NCBI GenBank assembly: GCA_009377445.1
Contig: WHUA01000009.1
Location: 62,001-126,000 of the forward strand
Reading direction: 5' to 3'
Length of the DNA stretch: 64,000 nucleotides
From: Alphaproteobacteria bacterium
GTDB lineage: Bacteria; Pseudomonadota; Alphaproteobacteria; UBA8366
Below are positions 42,277 through 50,581 of this stretch, one piece after another. A program made the translations under genes and the position numbers. A model generated the notes under the pieces. The model searched no databases. It saw only the letters and a program-made list of their open reading frames with translations, and was not told the DNA's origin. The first letter of the stretch is position 1; every line of letters starts with the position of its first letter.

Positions 42277-42543
42277 CTAGCGGCAGATCGTCCCGCTCCC
42301 GAAGGGCGAGCAGACCACGCTCGGCCGGCCGGGCTGGCTGACGATGACGCCGCTGCCGAAGGGCGCGACCGTCTGCGCCGGCTGCCCGGGCCGCTCGATC
42401 TGCGCCCCGCTGCCGAAGCGGTGCACGGCCGCGCCCGGCGCCGGCGCCACGATGGCCGTCCCGTTGACCGTGACCGGCGGACGCTCGCCCGCTATGGCCG
42501 GCACGGCGAGGATAGCAACGTAAAGGAAGAGGATTGAGCGCAT
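42277..42543 (-). CDS. Small secreted protein with three FGSG repeats
   Basis: An 88-residue product with signal peptide MRSILFLYVAILAVPAIA. The mature part contains three near-repeats of RFGSG/PFGSG followed by a hydrophobic pair and RPGxP or QPGRP. Two cysteines occur near the end (VVCSPFGSGTICR). No family recognised; repeats suggest a structural or binding peptide. Confidence 0.6.
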   Translation of the reverse strand: MRSILFLYVAILAVPAIAGERPPVTVNGTAIVAPAPGAAVHRFGSGAQIERPGQPAQTVAPFGSGVIVSQPGRPSVVCSPFGSGTICR

Positions 42544-42771
42544 CGCAACGACAGACCCGATTGCCAAAAAAGCCTTGAAATTGACGCCCCAACGTTGACG
42601 AATAAGCTGCCGGTGAAATCCGGAGCAGGAACATGAAAACCCCGAATCAGCGCGATCCACAAGACCGCGTCGCGGATGGCTAAGATAACCTCGAATGCGG
42701 CCGGAAGCACTATGAGCTTCGATTGCGGCCGCCGCTTAGGGCAGGATCGCGCTACGACAAGTTCGTCACCC

Positions 42772-43758
42772 TCACGTACTTCGATTTGGGCTCCCATTCT
42801 TGGCGAGGCCCGCCCTCCGGTACTTCGCCGGCGGCAATCCGAACTCCCGCTTGAACGCTCGGATGAAGCCGGCCTCCGATTCGTATCCGACCTCCAGGGC
42901 CACTTGGAGAACGGTATCTCGCGACGTCTGAAGGCGTCTTGCGGCGAGCTGCATGCGCCACATTGCCAGATACGTCAGTGGCGACTCGCCGAGAAAGCGC
43001 GCGAACCGCTCGGTCATGACAGAGCGCGAGGTAGCCGCCTCTTCGGCCAGATTGTCCAGTGTCCATTGGCGACCGGGTGCGCGATGCATCGCGGCGATTG
43101 CGGCCCCTACAATCTCATCGCGAGCCGCAGCGAGCCAGCCGGTCTGCTCTGCAGGCAGTCGCTCCATGTAGCGGCGCAGCGCTTCGATGAAGAGAGCTTC
43201 GGCCATTTTCGACAGAAGCACGGATCGGCCAGGCCGCCCACCGCCGGCTTCCGTGACCAAGTGGCGAATCGAATTCTCGAGCCATTGTCCGGCCACGTCG
43301 TCTCGCAGATTGATCTTCATGACCATCGGGAGACCGGAAAGAAAAAGGCGGTCCGCATGACGTTCGCAGCCGAAAAACCCACATACGAAACGCGTGGCCT
43401 CGCCACCGCCGCCGATCTGCAATGTCGATAGGTCGCCGAGGAGGAAACGGTCCAAAGTTCCGTCCGTACTAACGATCTTTGGCGCTCGGCCGTTTGAAAC
43501 CACATGCGGATCGCCATGCGGAACGATCAGCACATCGCCTGCTGTGAAGGGCACTTCCTGTCCGTCGCCGAAACGCGCAATGGCGTCGCCATCGGTTATC
43601 AGGTGATAGCTGACCAAGCGCTCCGTTCCCGGCGCCAGCAAATGCGCGTATTCCCGCAGCGGCGGCATTGCGACCCCCCAAGGGCTCGTGCACACCGCAT
43701 GGTAGAATATCGCGCCGGTCATGCGCACCGAATTGAGCGCCTCGGACAAAGCATCCAT
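42772..43758 (-). CDS. AraC-family transcriptional regulator with cupin domain
   Basis: A 328-residue regulator. The first ~200 residues form a cupin (AraC_binding-like) sensor with VLIVPHGDPHVVSNG; the last ~100 have two helix-turn-helix units, with ATSRSVMTERFARFLGESPLTYLAMWRM and ALEVGYESEAGFIRAFKREFG. The ATG at 43758 sits 8 nt after GGAGGA, better than 43764. It is divergent from the methyltransferase gene and probably controls it. The frame stays open far upstream but only as antisense to that gene. Confidence 0.87.
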   Translation of the reverse strand: MDALSEALNSVRMTGAIFYHAVCTSPWGVAMPPLREYAHLLAPGTERLVSYHLITDGDAIARFGDGQEVPFTAGDVLIVPHGDPHVVSNGRAPKIVSTDGTLDRFLLGDLSTLQIGGGGEATRFVCGFFGCERHADRLFLSGLPMVMKINLRDDVAGQWLENSIRHLVTEAGGGRPGRSVLLSKMAEALFIEALRRYMERLPAEQTGWLAAARDEIVGAAIAAMHRAPGRQWTLDNLAEEAATSRSVMTERFARFLGESPLTYLAMWRMQLAARRLQTSRDTVLQVALEVGYESEAGFIRAFKREFGLPPAKYRRAGLAKNGSPNRST

Positions 43759-43890
43759 GGCCATTCCTCCGGAGGGCCGGTCGCTGTCTCCCTGCAAGGA
43801 AATTCGGCCTTGCGGCAAACAATCACCGTGCCTCTGTACGTAGACCTGTACCTGTTCGAGTAAGGGTCCTGCAAATCTTCGGAGGTAACG

Positions 43891-44955
43891 ATGACAAAAC
43901 CAGTCGATGAGGCAAAGCTGAATCAGTTCATCGGGCAGATGCTTGGCGACCTCGGCGGAGCGCTGAGCGTCCCGCTCGTGCGTATCGGTGACCGGCTGGG
44001 TCTCTACAAAGCGCTCAACTCGGACGGACCGATGACGCCGGCGGAGCTGGCAACAAAAACGAATGTTGCCGAGCGCTATGCGCGCGAGTGGCTGTCGCAT
44101 CACGCTGCGTCCGGTTATCTGACCTACGACTCCAAGACGGGCAAGTTCACCTTGCCGCCCGAGCAGGCGATGGTATTCGCCGAGCCCGACAGCCCCGTCT
44201 ACCTGCAGGGCGGTTTCGATCTCGCGGTGACGATGATGGAGAATCAGGCGCTGCTGGAGCCGGCGTTTCGTTCGGGCAAAGGTGTCGGCTGGGGCGAGCA
44301 GTCGCAGTGCCTGTTTTGCGCCGCGGGACGCTTTTTCCGTCCCGGCTATCACAACAGCCTCGTCGAATCCTGGCTGCCGGCGCTGGATGGTGTCGTCGCA
44401 AAGCTCAAGCGGGGCGCGACGGTCGCGGATGTCGGATGCGGGCACGGCTTCTCGACGGTTATCATGGCAAAGGCGTTCCCGAACTCGACCTTCATCGGCT
44501 ATGATTTCCACGCAGGTTCGGTAGAACAAGCCGGACTGCATGCACAGCAGCACGGCGTCACCGCGAACACGCGGTTCGAAGTTGCCCTGGCGAGCGAGTT
44601 CCCCGGCAGCGATCTCGATCTCGTGACCTTCTTCGATTGTTTGCACGACATGGGTGATCCCGCCGGAGCAGCGCGGCATGTGCGGCAGGCGCTGAAGCCT
44701 GACGGGAGCTGGATGATTGTAGAACCGGCTGCTGGCGACCGGCTGGAAGACAATCTCAACCCTGTCAGCCGGCTGTACTACGCCGCCTCGACGATGATCT
44801 GCGTGCCGACCTCGCTCGATCAGCCGGTAGGCGCGGCGCTGGGCGCTCAAGCCGGCCTGAAGATGCTGTCGTCGGCGATCTCCGAGGGTGGTTTCAGCAA
44901 TGTCCGCAAAGCCATCGAGACCCCTTTCAATATGATCCTGGAGGCCCGGCCCTGA
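43891..44955 (+). CDS. Class I SAM-dependent methyltransferase with winged-helix N-terminus
   Basis: A 354-residue protein of the Rv2258c-like group. An N-terminal winged-helix dimerisation region (GDRLGLYKAL and MTPAELATKTNVAERYAREWL) precedes the Rossmann fold. The SAM motif VADVGCGHGFSTVIMAKAFP lies near 175-194, and DLVTFFDCLHDMGDP corresponds to the post-motif II region. The target is likely a small molecule and is unknown. It is read divergently from the AraC gene. Confidence 0.85.
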   Translation: MTKPVDEAKLNQFIGQMLGDLGGALSVPLVRIGDRLGLYKALNSDGPMTPAELATKTNVAERYAREWLSHHAASGYLTYDSKTGKFTLPPEQAMVFAEPDSPVYLQGGFDLAVTMMENQALLEPAFRSGKGVGWGEQSQCLFCAAGRFFRPGYHNSLVESWLPALDGVVAKLKRGATVADVGCGHGFSTVIMAKAFPNSTFIGYDFHAGSVEQAGLHAQQHGVTANTRFEVALASEFPGSDLDLVTFFDCLHDMGDPAGAARHVRQALKPDGSWMIVEPAAGDRLEDNLNPVSRLYYAASTMICVPTSLDQPVGAALGAQAGLKMLSSAISEGGFSNVRKAIETPFNMILEARP

Positions 44956-45028
44956 ACTCGCCTGGCGGCGAGTTCAGCCTCTGGCGCGCGGCGCCCGGTC
45001 AATTGATAGTGTACCCGCGCGGCCAAAG

Positions 45029-45102
45029 AGCAATGCACGGATGAGTACGCCGAAGGCCACTGAACACCGCCCGCCCTACGACACCGTATTTCTTCTGGTG
45101 TA
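45029..45102. repeat. Direct repeat, left copy
   Basis: Matches 46338-46411 without gaps at 61 of 74 positions. The pair flanks the flavin monooxygenase-like gene. Confidence 0.7.
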
Positions 45103-45129
45103 CGTTAGGGCGGCGGATCGGAGGAAAAC

Positions 45130-46296
45130 ATGAGCATCTCGGAACGGCAACATGCGAGCAAGGCCTACGACACAATCGAGGCCGCGCGCCGGCTGGTGCC
45201 GACCGTCGCAAGACGCGCCCCGGAGATCGAGAGCGCCCGCCGTATCCCTCATGACCTGCTGGGCGAATTGGTCGCCGCCGGCTGCTTTCGTATCCTGACA
45301 CCAACCTCGCACGGCGGGCTCGGCGCCGACCTGCCGACCGGCATGAGGATGTTCGAAACCCTCGCCCGAGCCGACGCATCGGTGGCTTGGACGGTTATGA
45401 TGGGCGGCGCCTCCTGGATCGACTTGGTTGGGCTCCCCCGCGCCACATTCGATGAACTGTTCGCTTCGCGCCCCAATGTCACCTTTGCGGGAGTGTTCAG
45501 TCCATCTGGCTCGATCAAGGCCATCGAGGGCGGCTACAAAGTCACCGGGCGTTGGAGCTTTGCGAGCGGCTGCGAGGACGCCGACTGGCTGTTTGGCAAC
45601 AATGTCGAGAAAATCGAAGGCGACGTTCCGCATTTGCGGATGGCTGTATTCACACCTGATCAGGTCGTCGTCGAAGACACCTGGAACGTCTCGGGTTTGT
45701 CCGGGACCGGAAGCCATCACTTCCACGTCGACGATGTCTTCGTACCGTCTGCGCGGACGCTCGTTCCGCTATCCGACGAGCCATGCATCGACGCCGTCAT
45801 CGCTCGGGTTCCGCCGCCGGCTATGCTCTCGCTCAACATCGGATCGGTCGCTGTGGGGATCGGGCAAGGCGCGTTGGACGACATCGTTGCGCTTGCAACC
45901 GGGAAGATACCTCTTCTCGCCGAAAGCACCCTCGCCCGAAACGCTCATTTCCAGTTCGAGCTGGCCAGCGCCGACGCCACACTCCGTGCCGCCCGCGCAT
46001 TGTTGTACGAGAGCGCCGAATCGCTGTGGGCGTCTGCGACAAGTGGATCACCGCTGTCCCTTGATGACCGGGCAAGGATTCGGTCTGCGGCTGTATGGGC
46101 AACGAACCGCGCCACAGAGGTGGTGACGAGTGCCTATCGCGCCGGGGGCGGCAGTTCGGTCTATGCCTCTTCGCCACTCCAAAGGCGACTGCGCGATGTC
46201 AATGCCCTGACACAGCACTTCCTGGTCAGAAACGACACGCTGACGACAGCGGGCGCCATTCTCGCCGGCCAGGATGTCTCGGTGATGGTGTTCTGA
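45130..46296 (+). CDS. Acyl-CoA dehydrogenase-fold flavin monooxygenase-like protein
   Basis: A 388-residue protein of the acyl-CoA dehydrogenase superfamily in the HsaA/DszC-like branch (flavin-dependent two-component hydroxylases): RIPHDLLGELVAAGCFRILTP, then FASGCEDADWL and VSGLSGTGSHHFHVDDVFVP, with RAGGGSSVYASSPLQRRLRDVN at the C-terminal end. These use reduced flavin and O2 to hydroxylate aromatic or S/N compounds, working with a separate flavin reductase, which is not found nearby. GGAGG-like GGAGGAAAAC precedes the ATG. It sits between the two 74-bp direct repeats. Confidence 0.8.
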   Translation: MSISERQHASKAYDTIEAARRLVPTVARRAPEIESARRIPHDLLGELVAAGCFRILTPTSHGGLGADLPTGMRMFETLARADASVAWTVMMGGASWIDLVGLPRATFDELFASRPNVTFAGVFSPSGSIKAIEGGYKVTGRWSFASGCEDADWLFGNNVEKIEGDVPHLRMAVFTPDQVVVEDTWNVSGLSGTGSHHFHVDDVFVPSARTLVPLSDEPCIDAVIARVPPPAMLSLNIGSVAVGIGQGALDDIVALATGKIPLLAESTLARNAHFQFELASADATLRAARALLYESAESLWASATSGSPLSLDDRARIRSAAVWATNRATEVVTSAYRAGGGSSVYASSPLQRRLRDVNALTQHFLVRNDTLTTAGAILAGQDVSVMVF

Positions 46297-46337
46297 GACG
46301 GAACGCCGCGCGAGCGGGGCGTCATCGGCCGTCGATA

Positions 46338-46411
46338 AGCAACGCACTGATGCGAACACCGAATGCCAATAAACACCGCCTGTCCTACGACACCGAATTT
46401 CTGCTGGCGTA
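46338..46411. repeat. Direct repeat, right copy
   Basis: Right partner of 45029-45102, 45 nt before the tRNA-Arg 3' end. Confidence 0.7.
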
Positions 46412-46455
46412 GCCCGGCGCAGCGGCGCGCAGGAAATCGCGGATTCGGCGGAGAT

Positions 46456-46532
46456 TGGCGCGCCCGGCAGGACTCGAACCTGCGACCCCAAGCTTAGAAG
46501 GCTCGTGCTCTATCCATCTGAGCTACGGGCGC
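46456..46532 (-). tRNA. tRNA-Arg (anticodon TCT)
   Basis: A 77-nt cloverleaf on the minus strand. The acceptor stem GCGCCCG pairs perfectly with CGGGCGC, the discriminator is G and CCA is encoded. Anticodon stem CGAGC/GCTTG presents CTTCTAA with anticodon TCT. T-arm GCAGG/CCTGC with TTCGAGT loop. Confidence 0.95.
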
Positions 46533-46558
46533 CAAGGTATTGTTCCACAATGTATAAG

Positions 46559-46649
46559 CCTCATCCTGAGCCTGTCGAAGGATGAGTACGCGCCGGAAGC
46601 TCATGCTTCGTCCCTCGACAAGCTCGGGATGAGGAGGCTCAGCATGAGG
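46559..46649. repeat. Composite dispersed repeat, another copy
   Basis: CCTCATCCTGAGCCTGTCGAAGG followed by the opposite-facing CCTCGACAAGCTCGGGATGAGG and a further CTCAGCATGAGG. Same family as 10541-10760. Confidence 0.7.
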
Positions 46650-46707
46650 ATTATACCTTAACGCGCCGTATATTGCGCCTGCCGGCTGGGCAATCCCGGC
46701 TGGGCAA

Positions 46708-47019
46708 TCAATGCGTCCAGGGCTCGCGGCGGGTGAAGGCGAAGTTGTCGGCGTAGGCCTTGGGATTGATGCGGCGCTCCTTGGCCTCGCGGACGGTGTA
46801 GGTGTAGCCCTCCTTCCGGGCGTAGGCGATGGCCTCCTCCTTCGTCTCGAAGGCGAGGCGCACCTGGCGCGCGGTGTCGCCGGACCCGGCCCAGCCGATG
46901 ATCGGGTCCGGCATGACGCGGCCCGTCGGCTCGAACGTCATGATCCAATCGCGGATCTTGCCCCGGCCCGACTGCATCGCGGTCTTGGCCGGCCTGAAGA
47001 TGCGAACGTGTCTCGTCAC
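46708..47019 (-). CDS. NDUFS4-like accessory subunit of respiratory complex I
   Basis: A 103-residue protein of the ETC complex I subunit family (mitochondrial NDUFS4/18 kDa). The core IFRPAKTAMQSGRGKIRDWIMTFEP, then IGWAGSGDTARQVRLAFETKEEAIAYARKEG and the end ADNFAFTRREPWTH are the diagnostic segments. This subunit is found in alphaproteobacteria and mitochondria and helps stabilise the NADH-binding arm. It stands alone, downstream of copy 3 of the double-palindrome element. Confidence 0.9.
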   Translation of the reverse strand: MTRHVRIFRPAKTAMQSGRGKIRDWIMTFEPTGRVMPDPIIGWAGSGDTARQVRLAFETKEEAIAYARKEGYTYTVREAKERRINPKAYADNFAFTRREPWTH

Positions 47020-47036
47020 ACCGTTCCGTCCCCTCT

Positions 47037-47139
47037 AGATCAATCTGCAATCAGGTGGAATCACCTGATTGCAGACAAATTGATCTATCTTAAGATTAGA
47101 GCAACTTATCTGCGTCCGATAGGACGCAGGTTGCTCTAG
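47037..47139. repeat. Double-palindrome dispersed element, copy 3
   Basis: Nearly identical to copy 2. One end touches the stop codon of the fused dehydrogenase gene (TAG is the element's own end) and the other is 18 nt upstream of the NDUFS4-like start. Confidence 0.88.
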
Positions 47140-48983
47140 TTCACCAGCGGGCTCCGCACCTCGACCCCGGCCCAGCGCTCGATGTGCTTGACCAGCGCGT
47201 GCGACACGTCGTCCCCGGTGCCCTGGCTCATCGCGTAGTGCAGGAAGGAGAGCACCGTATTGCCGAGCCACATGGGCGTGCCCTGCGCGGCGGCCTCCTG
47301 CATACACAGCTTGATATCCTTGTGCAACAACTGCTGGCGGAAGCCGCTGGCGAAGTCGCGCTTGAGGACGAAGGTGGGGTAGCGCCGTTCGCTGGAATCT
47401 GTCCGGCCGCTGCTGGCGTTGACCACGTCGAGCATGACCTTCGGATCGACCCCGGCCTTGACCCCCATCACCAGCGCCTCGGCGAGGGCGACGTTGGCCG
47501 CCGCCGACAGGTAGTTGTTCGCGACCTTCATGGTCTGGCCGAGCCCCGGCGCCGTGCCGAGGTAGAACGGGTGCTTGCCGATCGCCATCAGCGCCGGCAT
47601 GAGGCGGAGCGCCACGTCCTTGTCGCCCGACATCATCAGCGAGACCGTGCCCGCGCGTGCGCCCGGCACGCCGCCCGAGACCGGCGAATCCAGGCAGTCG
47701 ATGCCCTTCGCCGTCAGCGCCGCCGCCACGTCGCGCGCGGTGACCGCGCCGGTGGTGGACAGGTCGACATAGGACTTGATCCTGGATCCCTGGATCAGCC
47801 CCTTCTCGCCCAGCGCCACCTCGCGCACCACGTCCGGCATCGGCAGGCAGACGAAGACATGCTCGACCGCGTCGGCGACGCCCTTCGGGCTGTCGGCGGC
47901 GGTTGCGCCCGCGTCGATGTAGGGCTTCATCGCCTTGGGATTGGCGTCGTAGACCGTCATCGGGAAGCCGGCCTTCAGCATGTTCATCGCCATCGGGCCG
48001 CCCATCTGGCCGAGGCCGATGTAGCCCACCGGCATCTTCTTGCCCGCGTTGGCCGTGGTGTCGATCTTGACGGACTCCGTCGTGCCCTTCGGCCGCGCCT
48101 CGACGCCGGCCCATTGCTCCATCAGGCGGATCAGGCCGATGGTCGGCTCCTTGGCGTGGCCGTTGGCGACGGCGAACAGCAGGAACTGCCGCACCGTGTT
48201 GGCGAGCCACATCGGCACGCCGAGGGATTCGCCCTCCTCGGTGCAGAGCGTGATGTCCTTGACCAGCAGCTCGGTGCGCATGCTCTTGAAGTTGCGCGTC
48301 AGCACGAAGGCCGGGAACTTGTCCTCGGTCGAGTTGTTGCGCCCGCTGCTCACGTTGAAGACGTTGATCATGACCTCGGGGTCGAGCCCGGCCTTCGCGC
48401 CCATCACCAGCGCCTCCGCGGCGCTGAGCGAGCTCACGGCCGACAGGTAGTTGTTCCCCACCTTGACCGTCTGGGCCGCGCCCGGCGTCTCGCCGATATA
48501 GAAGATCTTCTTGCCGATCGTCTCGAGCGCCGACATCTCCGCCTCGTAGGTCGCCTTCGGGCCGGAGACCATGATCGCCAGCGTGCCGTTGGTCGCGCCC
48601 CGCGCGCCGCCGCTGACCGGCGCGTCCAGGCAGCGGATGCCCTTGTCGGTGAGCGCCTTCACCACCTGCTTGGCGACGACCGCGCCGGTGGTCGACAGGT
48701 CGACGAAGGTGTTGATCTTGGCGCCCTCGATCAGCCCGTCCTTGCCGAGCGCCACTTCGCGCACCACGGCGGGGGTCGGCAGGCTGACGTAGACGGTCTC
48801 GACCTGGGACGCGATCTCCTTCGGGTTCTTCATCGCCTTGCCGCCGGCCGCGGTGACCTTGGCCAGCGACGCCTTGTCGGTGTCCAGCACCAGCAGCTCG
48901 TGGCCCGCCTTCAGCAGGTTCAACGCCATCGGTCCGCCCATCATGCCGAGGCCGATGAAGCCCAGCTTCTTCTTCGCGCTCAT
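47136..48983 (-). CDS. Tandem fusion of two beta-hydroxyacid dehydrogenases
   Basis: A 615-residue protein made of two complete copies of the 3-hydroxyisobutyrate/6-phosphogluconate dehydrogenase fold. Copy 1 (about 1-305) has the NAD motif GFIGLGMMGGP and catalytic lysine K174 in KVGNNYLSA; copy 2 (from about 317) has GYIGLGQMGGP and KVANNYLSA. A ~15-residue linker joins them. Normal relatives are ~295 residues. Both halves keep all catalytic residues. The gene overlaps the upstream AhpD-like gene by ATGA, so they form an operon. The substrate is unknown. Confidence 0.88.
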   Translation of the reverse strand: MSAKKKLGFIGLGMMGGPMALNLLKAGHELLVLDTDKASLAKVTAAGGKAMKNPKEIASQVETVYVSLPTPAVVREVALGKDGLIEGAKINTFVDLSTTGAVVAKQVVKALTDKGIRCLDAPVSGGARGATNGTLAIMVSGPKATYEAEMSALETIGKKIFYIGETPGAAQTVKVGNNYLSAVSSLSAAEALVMGAKAGLDPEVMINVFNVSSGRNNSTEDKFPAFVLTRNFKSMRTELLVKDITLCTEEGESLGVPMWLANTVRQFLLFAVANGHAKEPTIGLIRLMEQWAGVEARPKGTTESVKIDTTANAGKKMPVGYIGLGQMGGPMAMNMLKAGFPMTVYDANPKAMKPYIDAGATAADSPKGVADAVEHVFVCLPMPDVVREVALGEKGLIQGSRIKSYVDLSTTGAVTARDVAAALTAKGIDCLDSPVSGGVPGARAGTVSLMMSGDKDVALRLMPALMAIGKHPFYLGTAPGLGQTMKVANNYLSAAANVALAEALVMGVKAGVDPKVMLDVVNASSGRTDSSERRYPTFVLKRDFASGFRQQLLHKDIKLCMQEAAAQGTPMWLGNTVLSFLHYAMSQGTGDDVSHALVKHIERWAGVEVRSPLVN

Positions 48984-49414
48984 TCGGGATCGTTCTCCTT
49001 TTTTCGGTCCGCTTCCGTCTCCAGTGAGTCGAACAGCTCCTTGGCGACGCGGAAGGCCTCCAGCCCAACGGGAAATCCTGCATAGACGGTGGTGTGCAGC
49101 AGCACCTCCTGGATCTCGTCCTTGCTGACGCCGTTGTTCAGCGCGCCCAGGAGATGCGTCCGCAGCTCATCCTTCTTGCCGAGCGCCGCCAGCAGCGTGA
49201 CGCTCAGCATGCTCCTTACTCTACGCTCCAGGCCGGGCCGCGCCCAAACCTTGCCCCAGCCCACGTCGGTGGTGAGCTGCTGGATCGGCAGCATGAAGGG
49301 GTCTTCCTTGCCGCGCTTCAGCGAGTTCTCGACATGGGCATCGCCCAGCACCTTCTTGCGCAGATCGACGCCCTTCTTGAAGTCCTCGGTCCATTCGTAA
49401 TCGGTTTGAGCCAT
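48980..49414 (-). CDS. Carboxymuconolactone decarboxylase-family protein
   Basis: A 144-residue CMD/AhpD-like all-helical protein. Residues include PIQQLTTDVGWGKVWARPGL, RSMLSVTLLAALG and VSKDEIQEVLLHTTVYAGFPVG, matching the PcaC-type (4-carboxymuconolactone decarboxylase) core with its histidine in LLHTTVYAG. No other protocatechuate genes are near. It is the first gene of a coupled pair with the fused dehydrogenase. Confidence 0.85.
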   Translation of the reverse strand: MAQTDYEWTEDFKKGVDLRKKVLGDAHVENSLKRGKEDPFMLPIQQLTTDVGWGKVWARPGLERRVRSMLSVTLLAALGKKDELRTHLLGALNNGVSKDEIQEVLLHTTVYAGFPVGLEAFRVAKELFDSLETEADRKKENDPE

Positions 49415-49472
49415 GGCGGATTTTCCTCCTGTGAGGCGGCGCGAGTTGTCTCGATGTCGGCGGATTCGGCGT

Positions 49473-49522
49473 GGCCGAAGCGGAGCGCCAGTTTCGCGCC
49501 GAACGGCGTGCGGCGCAACTGG
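49473..49522. repeat. 50-bp direct repeat, left copy
   Basis: GGCCGAAGCGGAGCG(C/G)CAG..CAACTGG; matches 50456-50505 at 46 of 50 positions. The pair brackets the VPLPA-CTERM gene. Confidence 0.75.
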
Positions 49523-49678
49523 GGCGTCCAGGGCGCAGGCAGCCGGTTAGTTGGCAGGGGACACGGCTACGGGGCTGGCGTTGTGTGCGCATCCGGCCGG
49601 CTGGCCATCGCTGGCCGGGGCTATTCTTTTGCCGGACGTGCGCCTACGGTGTCTATCCACGTGAGGCGGGGGCGAGTA

Positions 49679-50566
49679 ATGCGCGACGTTCTATTTGCTG
49701 GTGCCGTGTTGTTTGGCTTCACAGCGGGCCAGGCACACGCTGACATTCTCGAAATTAGCCAGACCCAGGAATGGGACCTTGGTTTCAGCAAGATGGAAAA
49801 CCCCTTCCGCTCGTGGACAGGGTCTGGACAACCGAACTACCTGGTGGAGTATGCGCTCCAACCCAAGTCGATTGCGCTGCCGACGTTGGCCGAGATAGGC
49901 GTCTCGGGCACTATCAACGCCATCAAGATCCAGCCCTTTACCTACGTCCAAGGTGTCTTCAGCGTCTTTTATGACGGTTCGCCGGGGCCCAACGATAACG
50001 GGGACATAGTCCCCTGGTTCGTCTACGGCTTTCATGGAGCGAGCGGAAAAGCAAGTGTGTTCGCCAACAACACTCGGTTGGGTGGCGGTGGGTTTTTCAA
50101 TAGTATTAACGCTCCCTGTATAGGGCCGGCTGGCGGCGGACCCGGCGGCTGCAGCGTCCATTACAACCTTCCCTATTATTCCGAAGGAGGCGGCGGCGCG
50201 GACTTGGATACACACGAAGGCTCGGATGTTCCGATCGTCTACTCGGTCATTGACAGCTTGAAGATCGAAGGAACCTTCAGCGCCGATCGTGGCTTCGTGA
50301 GAAGCGGCCAGTATAGTGGCGATTTCAAGCTGATTCAGGAACTGTCCGTGATTTACGACTACACGCCCTTGCCACCCGTTTCGCAGGTGCCGTTGCCGGG
50401 CGCCGCCTGGCTGCTGCTGTCGGCGCTTTCGGTGCTCTTCGTCACGGTGCGTAAGGGCCGAAGCGGAGCGGCAGTGTCGCGCCGAACGGCGCGCGGTGCA
50501 ACTGGCCCGCCGGCGGCGCCGGCGCAAAAAAATCCGGCCGCCGTCGGCGTGCCGGAAGTAGGCTAG
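49679..50566 (+). CDS. VPLPA-CTERM exported protein
   Basis: A 295-residue secreted protein. The signal peptide MRDVLFAGAVLFGFTAGQAHA leads into a beta-rich, Gly/Ser/Asn-rich body. Near the end stands VPLPGAAWLLLSALSVLF followed by basic VRKGR, the VPLPA-CTERM sorting signal that directs proteins to a rhombosortase or exosortase. After the basic patch the frame runs ~35 residues further through the right-hand direct repeat, so the mature C-terminus is likely earlier. Function unknown; such proteins are usually surface or matrix associated. Confidence 0.75.
   Translation: MRDVLFAGAVLFGFTAGQAHADILEISQTQEWDLGFSKMENPFRSWTGSGQPNYLVEYALQPKSIALPTLAEIGVSGTINAIKIQPFTYVQGVFSVFYDGSPGPNDNGDIVPWFVYGFHGASGKASVFANNTRLGGGGFFNSINAPCIGPAGGGPGGCSVHYNLPYYSEGGGGADLDTHEGSDVPIVYSVIDSLKIEGTFSADRGFVRSGQYSGDFKLIQELSVIYDYTPLPPVSQVPLPGAAWLLLSALSVLFVTVRKGRSGAAVSRRTARGATGPPAAPAQKNPAAVGVPEVG
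50456..50505. repeat. 50-bp direct repeat, right copy
   Basis: Partner of 49473-49522. It begins inside the 3' end of the VPLPA-CTERM gene, right after the basic patch. Confidence 0.75.
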
Positions 50567-50581
50567 GTTTGCTTGGATAGG

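Noticed and set aside
43759..44850. Upstream extension of the AraC frame
   Set aside because: Antisense of the methyltransferase; the AraC fold and ribosome-binding site support a start at 43758.
38000..46456. Complete integrative element at tRNA-Arg
   Set aside because: No integrase, no duplicate of the tRNA end and no phage or conjugation genes are present, so only a weak suggestion is kept.
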